Source: Tumulicola sp039922955 | GTDB lineage: Bacteria > Vulcanimicrobiota > Vulcanimicrobiia > Vulcanimicrobiales > Vulcanimicrobiaceae | DNA length: 9,597 bases | NCBI GenBank assembly: GCA_039922955.1 | Contig: JBDTDR010000043.1 | Location: forward strand, 1 to 9,597 | Direction: 5' to 3' | In this document: piece by piece, positions 1 to 5,944 of the stretch | Layout: every line of letters starts with the position of its first letter | Numbering within the stretch: position 1 is the stretch's first letter | Program-made: the position numbers and the translations under genes | The notes under the pieces: model-generated | Seen by the model: only the letters and a program-made list of their open reading frames with translations | What the model was told of the DNA's origin: nothing | Databases searched by the model: none

Positions 1-252
1 ATCCTCGAATTGGCCGAAACGCACACGCGCTTTATCACGCTCGAAGAGCACTCGCTGGCCGGCGGCTTCGGCTCGGCTATTGCGGAGTTCGTGTCGGACC
101 GCGGTTTGACGCTCGGCGTCGAGCGCGTCGGCGTTGCCAACGTCCTCGTCCAGCACGACTCGCAGGACAAGCAGCGGGCGATGTTCGGCTTGCACGCCGG
201 CGCCGTCGCCGCCCGCGTGGCCGCAATGATGGACCTCTCCGTCGCGCGCTAG
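1..252 (+). CDS. dxs: 1-deoxy-D-xylulose-5-phosphate synthase, C-terminal end (partial)
   Basis: The reading frame is open from the left edge, so only the last 83 codons are present and the true start lies outside the window. DXS is a cytoplasmic, thiamine-diphosphate-dependent enzyme that condenses pyruvate and glyceraldehyde 3-phosphate, the first step of the MEP isoprenoid pathway. The visible part is the end of the transketolase C-terminal domain. It carries the family signature FITLEEHSLAGGFGSAIAE, followed by a VERVGVAN strand/turn and a closing GLHAGAVAARVAAMM helix that matches the usual 'GLda..Ia' DXS ending. Related transketolase-like enzymes (pyruvate dehydrogenase E1 beta, transketolase) share this fold, but the TLEEHSLAGGFGSA stretch fits DXS best. 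The TAG stop lies inside a CTAG that also contains the stop of the convergent histidine kinase gene. Its promoter and operon partners are out of view. Confidence 0.9.
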   Translation: MLELAETHTRFITLEEHSLAGGFGSAIAEFVSDRGLTLGVERVGVANVLVQHDSQDKQRAMFGLHAGAVAARVAAMMDLSVAR

Positions 253-1541
253 CAGGTTGCTCCGAGCGTCACGGTAACGCGTGCGCCGCCGGCGTCACCG
301 TTGGCAAGACGCAAACTGCCGCCGTTGGCTTCGATCATCGTTCGCGCGATCGCGAGGCCGAGGCCGGTTCCGCCGCGCGGCCGCGCGGAGTCGCCGCGCC
401 AAAAGCGTTCGGTGGCGTGCTCCAACCCGGCGGGCGTAAACCCGGGGCCGTCGTCGGCGACCTCGATGCGCACGGCGTCGCCGGTTGGCGCGACCTGCAA
501 TCGCACGTGGCCGCTTTCGGGCGCGTGCGCGATGGCATTGTGAACGATCGCCATCAGCGCGCGTTCGAGCGTTGCGCCGTTGGCATGCGCGAGCGCGGCG
601 TGTCGTGCCTCGACTTCCACGACGATCCCGCGCATGGCGGCCGCCGGTTCGACGCGCTTTCCAACGCGGCGTACGAGATCGGCGGCGTCGAGCGCTTGGC
701 GAGCGAGCGCGTCCACCTCGGTGCGCGCCGCCGCCAGCAGTTCGTCGACGACTTCCTCGAGCCGGGCGGCCTCCCGCGCCACCGACGCGAGTGCCGCTCG
801 GTATTCGTCGTTGCCGCGTTCGCGGCGCAGCGCCAGTTCGGTTTCCGCACGAAGCACCGCGAGCGGCGCGCGAAACTCGTGCGACGCGTCGCCGACGAAC
901 CGTCGTTCGCGCTCGAATGCCGCCTGCAGCCGATCGAGCATTCGGTCAAACGACGCGCATAAGCGCCCGAGCTCGTCGTGTCCGTCGGCGTGCAGGCGCC
1001 GCGAGAGGTCGTGTCCCTCGATTTGTTCGGCCAGCGACGCAATGCGTTCGAGCGGGATGAGCGCCGTGCGTACGGCACGTCGCGATAAAAGGATGCCGAA
1101 TCCGATCAACAGTAGTCCGACTAACACCGAGATGATCGCAGCATCCCGGTCGAACTCACGGATCCAGACGTTCGATTGCCACACGGAAACCGATCCGATC
1201 GACCTACCGTTGCGGTATACCGGTATATCGACGACGTGCAGGTCGCGAAGCTGCTGCGGCCCCGGAAGCGTGTCGCCGGCAACCTGCGTTCCTCCGGCGT
1301 CGAAGACCGCAAACGCGGTGCCGGCGCGCATCAGCGCGCGCAGGTCGGTCGCATCAACCTCGGCGCGGCCGCGGCGAAAATCGACCGCGGCTGCTACGGC
1401 TTGCGCGGTCGTGATCAACCGAGCCTCAAAGGAGGAACGCAGCGCCCTGTCCACGGCGACGATCGACAAGGTCGCAAACAGCGCGACGGCAATGGCAATG
1501 CTGCCGACGATCGTTGCGGCGAGCCGCGTGCGAATGGTCAC
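249..1541 (-). CDS. Two-component sensor histidine kinase (HAMP, HisKA, HATPase)
   Basis: This is a 430-residue inner-membrane sensor kinase, usual length for an EnvZ/QseC/TctE-type kinase. A first membrane segment spans about residues 8-30. An extracytoplasmic domain of roughly 100 residues follows, then a second membrane segment at about 134-152 and a HAMP linker at about 153-207. The dimerisation/phosphoacceptor helix has DASHEFRAPL with the phosphorylated His at 221. The ATP-binding domain shows an N box (HNAIAHA, Asn 335), a G1 box (DDGPGF, 363-368), an F-box-like ERFWRGD and a G2 box (GTGLGL, 391-396), so all catalytic motifs are intact. The start is GTG at 1541-1539. Its G and T overlap the TGA stop of the response regulator gene (GTGA), and no Shine-Dalgarno site precedes it, so translational coupling is likely. 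The sensor domain matches no ligand-binding family I recognise, so the signal is unknown. The gene ends tail to tail with dxs. Confidence 0.95.
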   Translation of the reverse strand: MTIRTRLAATIVGSIAIAVALFATLSIVAVDRALRSSFEARLITTAQAVAAAVDFRRGRAEVDATDLRALMRAGTAFAVFDAGGTQVAGDTLPGPQQLRDLHVVDIPVYRNGRSIGSVSVWQSNVWIREFDRDAAIISVLVGLLLIGFGILLSRRAVRTALIPLERIASLAEQIEGHDLSRRLHADGHDELGRLCASFDRMLDRLQAAFERERRFVGDASHEFRAPLAVLRAETELALRRERGNDEYRAALASVAREAARLEEVVDELLAAARTEVDALARQALDAADLVRRVGKRVEPAAAMRGIVVEVEARHAALAHANGATLERALMAIVHNAIAHAPESGHVRLQVAPTGDAVRIEVADDGPGFTPAGLEHATERFWRGDSARPRGGTGLGLAIARTMIEANGGSLRLANGDAGGARVTVTLGATC

Positions 1542-2218
1542 GCGGCGGGCGTCGCAGAAAAGCGAAATCCAAGCCCGCGAATCGTCTGTAGTCGCTGAAC
1601 TTCGCCGCCGGCGGAAAGCTTGTTGCGCAAGCGTCGCGCGTATACATCGAGGACGTTCGATCTTCGATCGCTCTCGCGATCCCAGAGCCGGTCCTCCAGG
1701 GTGCGGCGCGTCACGATTCGCCCGACGTTGCGCATGAGCACTTCGAGAAAGATGCCTTCTTTGGATGTGAGCAGTAGGTCGCGGTCGCCTCGGCGCGCCT
1801 GGCGAGTCGCGCAGTCGAACACGATGTCGTCCACACGCAGTTCGTCCCCGCTCCAGGACGGCGGGCGGCGCGAAAGCGAGCGCAGACGCGCTTCAAGTTC
1901 GTCGAACGCGAACGGCTTGCGCAAGTAATCGTCGGCACCCGCATCGAGTCCCGCGACGACGTCGTCGATCCCGTCGCGCGCCGTTAACACAAGGACCGGC
2001 GTGACCTCGCCGCCGCCGCGCAGGCGGCGCAGCAGCGTCAGCCCGTCCTCGAGGGGAAGGTTCAAATCGAGCACGACCGCGTCGTACGGCGTGGACGTGA
2101 GGTAGGCATCGCACTGGCGTCCGTCAGGAAGCCCATCCACGACGTGCCCCCCCTCGCTCAAGCCGCGCTGCAGCAGCGCGCGAAGGGGCTCGTCGTCTTC
2201 AATGACCAAGATACGCAC
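1538..2218 (-). CDS. Response regulator, OmpR/PhoB family
   Basis: This is a 226-residue DNA-binding response regulator, the normal length for the family. The receiver domain (about 1-118) has the acidic pocket Asp8/Asp9, phosphoacceptor Asp51 in VVLDLNLP, Thr79 in LVLTARD, Tyr98, and Lys101 in the RKP loop. The C-terminal winged-helix domain (about 125-224) has the expected LTSKEGIFLEVLM stretch, the recognition-helix segment DVYARRLRNKL and the final hairpin TIRGLGFRF. On phosphorylation by the kinase encoded just downstream it should dimerise and bind direct-repeat operators; the targets cannot be read from the window. The start is GTG at 2218-2216. It fits the canonical MRILVIEDD beginning, and I see no strong ribosome-binding site before it. 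The phosphoesterase gene ends only 52 bp upstream, so the pair is probably co-transcribed with it. The receiver resembles QseB/TctD-type regulators, which is not enough to assign a signal. Confidence 0.95.
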   Translation of the reverse strand: MRILVIEDDEPLRALLQRGLSEGGHVVDGLPDGRQCDAYLTSTPYDAVVLDLNLPLEDGLTLLRRLRGGGEVTPVLVLTARDGIDDVVAGLDAGADDYLRKPFAFDELEARLRSLSRRPPSWSGDELRVDDIVFDCATRQARRGDRDLLLTSKEGIFLEVLMRNVGRIVTRRTLEDRLWDRESDRRSNVLDVYARRLRNKLSAGGEVQRLQTIRGLGFRFSATPAA

Positions 2219-2270
2219 GCTTGCCGGATTCTACGCGCTAGAGCGTAACCGCTCCCCGCAAAGTCTCACG

Positions 2271-3968
2271 CTAGTCTGCGGGCGGGGCGACGACCCGGGG
2301 AGTAAAGCCGGGCGGCGGCGTTGACGGCGCGTTCGGCAGCGCGACCGGCGTTATCCCCAGGGAACGGCAGTTTATCGCCGGCGGGAACGTGTTAACCACC
2401 GCATCGGAAATTTCGGCCTCCGACGCGGGAATCGGCGGCGCGCGGCCGTCCAGCCGTTGCGGGTCGAAGGCTCCGAGCAGGTCGGCGATTGCGGGATTCC
2501 CGTCGCGCGGCCCCTCGGGCATATACGGCCGCTCGTCCGGCAGCGACGCCAGCGCCGGCAGGCCGAACACCGCTTCGGTAAACTTCAAAATGGACGACGT
2601 GTCGCCGGCATCGTGCACGATCGCGCCGCTGCGCGCGTAGGGTGAGATGACGATGAACGGCAGACGCGCGCCGTCGCCGCACGGATGCGCGTCGGGACAC
2701 GCTTCAAACTGCGGCGGCGAAACGTGATCGTAGAATCCACCGGGATCGTCCCACGTAATGAGGATGGCCGAATCGTTCCAGTACCGGCTGCGCGCAATCG
2801 CGTTGACGAACGTGGCGACGAACGATTCGCCGATTTGCGCGTCGCTATCGCCGGGCCCGGGGTGGTCGTCGTCGCCGCGATACCGCGCCTGCACGGACGG
2901 ATCGGGGTTGGCAGGCTTCCACCCGAATTCGTTTTTCGAGGCGCCTTTGACGTAAAACAGACCGGACGCCGGCAGCGTGCCGTTCTTCAATCCGGCGAGC
3001 AGCGGCTGCAGCCCGCGAACGTTGTTCCAGAAAACGTCGTTATTGCGCAGATAGCCGAAGTATTGCGGCGCGTTGTGATGCATTTCGTAGCCGGGCAGCG
3101 CCACGGTCGGCGAAACGTAACCTTCTTGGTACCAGCCCCAGGGAATTGGCGCGCGCCCCGCCGTGACCACCGCCCCCAGGTCGCGCTCGACGCCCTGCGT
3201 ATCTTGCGTGACCTGCGTGTTGGCGGTCCCGTTGAGCAGAAGCATCAGGGTCGCGTACTTCTGCGAAATTTGTTTGATGCGATCGAGTTCGGTGTACGGT
3301 CCGAAGGCCGGATCGAGGTCGTCGAGCGCCGGCACGCCGCGGCCTTTGTCTCGCCGGCCGGTTACCGACGCCGGGTCGCGAGCCGCCTGCGTCTGCCCGG
3401 CCTGGCCGGCAATCACGGCGATGTTGCTCGGCGTCGACGGACCGGTCAGGGCCGAGAATATGTGGTCGAAAAGAACGAACGCTTTGGCATACTTCCAGAG
3501 GAACGGGATCGTGTCGCAGTCGTAGTGCGCCATCGTCGCCATTCCGACGCCCCGCGCCGCGGCCGCATTCCCGAACTTTTTCAGCGAAAGGCCTTCCTGC
3601 GTTGAAACGAACGCATCCATCCTCCCGCCGTCCATTTTCGCTAAGGATACGAGGCGGGAATGCGATGGGGACTCGACGTCGGGGTCGGTGATTCGGAACG
3701 GCGCGATCCACGTCTTTCCGATCGGATCGTATTGTCGAAATCCGTGGATCTGCGCGTCTCGGCCGGCCAGATTGTCCGCGCCCGGATACGTTCCGAAGTA
3801 GTTGTCGAATGAGTGGTTTTCCTGGTAGATGACAAAGACGTGCCGTACGCGGCCGAACACCCCCGACGCGGGCGGTGCGGGAGCCGGCGGCGCGCTCGGG
3901 GCGGTCAGCGCTAGGGTGGCGAGCGCCGCCGTTAGGGCGCGAGCTGTCGTTACGAACACGGCCTGCAT
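2271..3968 (-). CDS. Exported phosphoesterase (phospholipase C / acid phosphatase family)
   Basis: A 565-residue protein is predicted from the ATG at 3968-3966, chosen because AGGAGG lies 6 nt upstream. The frame also opens at ATG 4001, 11 codons earlier, but no ribosome-binding site precedes that codon. Residues 1-25 look like a secretion signal (a hydrophobic Ala/Leu run ending APSA), followed by a short Pro/Ala linker, so the enzyme should act in the envelope or outside the cell. The phosphoesterase family (PF04185) is recognised by VFVIYQENHSFDNYFG (about 44-59), a GPSTPSN loop (176-182) where the family carries its nucleophile, and WDDPGGFYDHVSPP (406-419), which supplies metal and catalytic residues. 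Members cleave phosphate mono- or diesters, such as phosphatidylcholine in phospholipases C or phosphomonoesters in AcpA. The substrate here is undetermined. After the catalytic domain there is only a Pro-rich tail, not the extra C-terminal domains of large haemolytic phospholipases C. Confidence 0.88.
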   Translation of the reverse strand: MQAVFVTTARALTAALATLALTAPSAPPAPAPPASGVFGRVRHVFVIYQENHSFDNYFGTYPGADNLAGRDAQIHGFRQYDPIGKTWIAPFRITDPDVESPSHSRLVSLAKMDGGRMDAFVSTQEGLSLKKFGNAAAARGVGMATMAHYDCDTIPFLWKYAKAFVLFDHIFSALTGPSTPSNIAVIAGQAGQTQAARDPASVTGRRDKGRGVPALDDLDPAFGPYTELDRIKQISQKYATLMLLLNGTANTQVTQDTQGVERDLGAVVTAGRAPIPWGWYQEGYVSPTVALPGYEMHHNAPQYFGYLRNNDVFWNNVRGLQPLLAGLKNGTLPASGLFYVKGASKNEFGWKPANPDPSVQARYRGDDDHPGPGDSDAQIGESFVATFVNAIARSRYWNDSAILITWDDPGGFYDHVSPPQFEACPDAHPCGDGARLPFIVISPYARSGAIVHDAGDTSSILKFTEAVFGLPALASLPDERPYMPEGPRDGNPAIADLLGAFDPQRLDGRAPPIPASEAEISDAVVNTFPPAINCRSLGITPVALPNAPSTPPPGFTPRVVAPPAD

Positions 3969-3974
3969 TGTCGT

Positions 3975-3980
3975 CCTCCT
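3975..3980 (-). promoter_or_regulatory. Strong ribosome-binding site that sets the phosphoesterase start
   Basis: The minus strand reads AGGAGG here, 6 nt before the ATG at 3968-3966. This is the clearest Shine-Dalgarno match seen before any start in the window. It lies inside the reading frame that opens at ATG 4001, and that earlier ATG directly abuts the TAG stop of the oxidase gene with no purine-rich site in front. The internal ATG is therefore the better start. Confidence 0.75.
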
Positions 3981-4001
3981 ATCCGAAATGGACGTTGGCA
4001 T

Positions 4002-5135
4002 CTACGGAGCGAAGCGCGCCAAGCGTAAGAAGCCGATATCGAAGCGCGTACCACCGTCCATCGCCAGGTCGGCGACGATTTCGCCGATCGTGGGGCAAAA
4101 CTTGTAACCGTGGCCCGAAAAACCGCACGCGAGCGTGATGCTCGAATCGCCGGGGTAGTGATCGACGATGAAGTTTCCGTCGGGGGTCAGCGTGTACGCG
4201 CAAACCTTCCCGCGTCCGTACTTGGCAGCCGCACCCGGAATCCAGGCGTCGAGAGCGTTGCGCACGTTGGCAACGTCGCCTTCGCGAACGTCACGGTCTA
4301 GGCCCTCGGCCGCGGTGAGATCGCCGAAAGCGTGCAGAGCGGCCTTCAGCGATCCGGCGATCGCCGGAAAGCCGTACAGCGGTGCGGGTAGCTCGGCGCG
4401 ATCGACGAAAAACGCTGGAAAGATCCCGCGATCGAACTGCCGTATCGAAGGTTCGAACCAGATTTGCACGTTGCGCTGCACCCGCAGCGGCAGGCCGAGG
4501 CCGGCGAGGAGCGCCGGCGTCCACATCCCCGGAGCTAAAACGATCCGGGTCGTTTCAAGCGTCGTGCCGTCCCCGAGAGCGATTGCGTGAACGCCGTCGC
4601 GCCGCTCGAAAGACTCGACGCGGGTCTCAAAGCGCAGTTCGGCGCCGCGGCTCGACGCCACCTCGAGATGCGCCTCGCGCGCGGCTTCCGGGAATACGAT
4701 CCCCGCCTGACGTTCGAACAGTCCGATTTCATTTGGACGAGGCGTGGTTCCGGGAAAGCGCCGCGTAACGTCGCCGGCGTCGTACACGTCTAGCGGCAGA
4801 TCGTGCCGGCGTGCCGATCTCAGCGTGCCCACGATACCCTCGCGTTCTGGTCCTCCGACCACGAGCATGCCGACGAGATCGATGAGCGTGCGCTGCGTCT
4901 CGATTTCAAGATCGTGCCAGAGCGCGTACGCCCGCTCGAGCAGCGGCACGTAGGCCGGATTTTCGAAGTACGCCTTGCGAATGATCCGCGAACCTCCGGT
5001 TGACGCGCCGAGTTCGTGCGTTCGCGCATAGCGTTCGATGCCGACCGCCCGCACGCCGCGCCGGGCAAGATGGGCCAGCGATGCCGCTCCCATTCCGCCC
5101 AGCCCGATTACCGCCACGTCATAGGGCCGTTGCAT
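4002..5135 (-). CDS. FAD-dependent amine oxidase, monomeric sarcosine / N-methyltryptophan oxidase-like
   Basis: This 377-residue flavoprotein has the usual length of the MSOX/MTOX family (about 370-390). Family members oxidise N-methyl amino acids (sarcosine, N-methyl-L-tryptophan) or cyclic imino acids with O2, releasing hydrogen peroxide. The N-terminal dinucleotide-binding motif is GLGGMG (11-16). Residues comparable to MSOX are Cys312 in VCAYTLTPDGNFIVD (the Cys that binds FAD covalently), Lys264 in GSLKAALHAFG (oxygen activation), His268, Arg50 and Arg53 in SRIIRKAY, and Lys345 in GFSGHGYKF (substrate carboxylate). The position of MSOX His45 appears to be Thr46, so the substrate may differ. 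No signal peptide is seen, so it should be cytoplasmic. It is the first gene of the minus-strand run. The ATG at 5135-5133 has no clear ribosome-binding site. N-methyltryptophan oxidase, sarcosine oxidase and pipecolate oxidase cannot be separated from sequence alone. Confidence 0.85.
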   Translation of the reverse strand: MQRPYDVAVIGLGGMGAASLAHLARRGVRAVGIERYARTHELGASTGGSRIIRKAYFENPAYVPLLERAYALWHDLEIETQRTLIDLVGMLVVGGPEREGIVGTLRSARRHDLPLDVYDAGDVTRRFPGTTPRPNEIGLFERQAGIVFPEAAREAHLEVASSRGAELRFETRVESFERRDGVHAIALGDGTTLETTRIVLAPGMWTPALLAGLGLPLRVQRNVQIWFEPSIRQFDRGIFPAFFVDRAELPAPLYGFPAIAGSLKAALHAFGDLTAAEGLDRDVREGDVANVRNALDAWIPGAAAKYGRGKVCAYTLTPDGNFIVDHYPGDSSITLACGFSGHGYKFCPTIGEIVADLAMDGGTRFDIGFLRLARFAP

Positions 5136-5217
5136 CCACTTATGCTTCGCGCTTCGTCCGTCGTTATCCTAAAGTCGGCAGGAACTCTCCCACCGCGGAG
5201 CCGACCCTAGTCACACG
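5136..5217. promoter_or_regulatory. Divergent intergenic region, presumed two-way promoter
   Basis: These 82 bp separate the start of the minus-strand oxidase operon from the start of the plus-strand DUF1345 gene, so promoters for both directions should lie here. The only candidates are weak: TATCCT at 5165-5170 on the plus strand and, overlapping it, TAGGAT on the minus strand, each 4 of 6 matches to the -10 consensus. Neither has a convincing -35 box at the right spacing. The location is supported by gene arrangement; the exact elements are not. Confidence 0.4.
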
Positions 5218-5880
5218 GTGAAGAGTCGCGCCATCGCCCCCATTGTCGTAGCCTTTGGTTCGGCCGCAATTGCGACGATCGCGATCCTGCTGTTCGGACC
5301 GGCTTGGCTTGCGAGCATGGTTCGCATCGTTGCGGTCTACGATGCAGCGGCACTCGCGATGCTCGTGTATTACTGGAGGGTCGCGCTGCGAACGGATGCT
5401 TCGGATACGGAGCGCCGGGCCGCCGCGCAGGATCCCGGCCGCGACGCCGTCTTCGCGATTATTCTAATCGCCGTGGCTTTCGGATTCGTAGCGGCGTTCG
5501 ATATCCTCGGCCGCGGCCCGCACGACCGAATGCCGCAGCACGCAGTGTTTATCTATATACTCGGGTTTGGTGCCGTCGTGTTGGGATGGTTCATGATTCA
5601 TACCACCTTCCTGTTTCGTTACGCCCATCTTTACTACGGCGATCGGAATCGAGACAATCAAAGCGATCGCGGGCTGACCTTTCCCGGGACCGCCGAGCCC
5701 AACGACCTTGATTTTGCGTACTTTTCGTTCGTGCTCGGCATGACGTTCCAAGTCTCCGACGTGCAGATAACCGATCCGCGCATACGCCGCCCCGCGCTCG
5801 CGCACGGACTGATCTCTTTCGGCTACAACACCGCGATTCTAGCCCTCGTCGTCAACGTCGTTTCGAACCTCCTCCACTAA
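5218..5880 (+). CDS. DUF1345 family integral membrane protein
   Basis: This 220-residue polytopic membrane protein has hydrophobic segments at about 8-28, 32-52, 77-97, 109-130 and 195-217, with a possible shorter one near 166-178. It is recognised as DUF1345 (PF07077) by the conserved second half: WFMIHTTFLFRYAHLYY (124-140), GLTFPG (152-157), DLDFAYFSFVLGMTFQVSDV (163-182) and the closing HGLISFGYNT (196-205). Length and segment number fit the family, whose function is unknown, so no role is assigned. The start is GTG at 5218. It is the only standard start codon between the in-frame stop at 5170-5172 and the first membrane segment, and its ribosome-binding site is poor. The Snf2 gene follows on the same strand after 64 bp and may be co-transcribed. 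Confidence 0.85.
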   Translation: MKSRAIAPIVVAFGSAAIATIAILLFGPAWLASMVRIVAVYDAAALAMLVYYWRVALRTDASDTERRAAAQDPGRDAVFAIILIAVAFGFVAAFDILGRGPHDRMPQHAVFIYILGFGAVVLGWFMIHTTFLFRYAHLYYGDRNRDNQSDRGLTFPGTAEPNDLDFAYFSFVLGMTFQVSDVQITDPRIRRPALAHGLISFGYNTAILALVVNVVSNLLH

Positions 5881-5890
5881 CCTGCTAGGA

Positions 5891-5918
5891 CCGGGCCGTC
5901 GACGGGCCCACCCGGGCC
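5891..5918 (+). terminator. GC-rich inverted repeats after the DUF1345 gene (weak terminator candidate)
   Basis: The gap between the DUF1345 and Snf2 genes contains GGGCC (5893-5897) and GGCCC (5905-5909) around a GTCGACG loop, and the ten-base palindrome CCGTCGACGG at 5896-5905. No T-tract follows, so this is not a classical intrinsic terminator. It may slow polymerase, be a Rho-related pause, or be chance in very GC-rich DNA. Confidence 0.25.
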
Positions 5919-5944
5919 GGAGCGCCTGCGCTTCGGGATTCCGC

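Noticed and set aside
580..1737. A 385-codon open frame on the plus strand opposite the histidine kinase and response regulator genes
   Set aside because: Its composition is Arg/Ser/Ala-rich with no recognisable motif, it is antisense to two genes with complete family motifs, and long shadow frames are expected in GC-rich DNA.
2685..3605. A 306-codon plus-strand open frame opposite the phosphoesterase gene
   Set aside because: It has no family motif and is Arg/Val-rich shadow sequence; the minus-strand frame carries the conserved phosphoesterase motifs.
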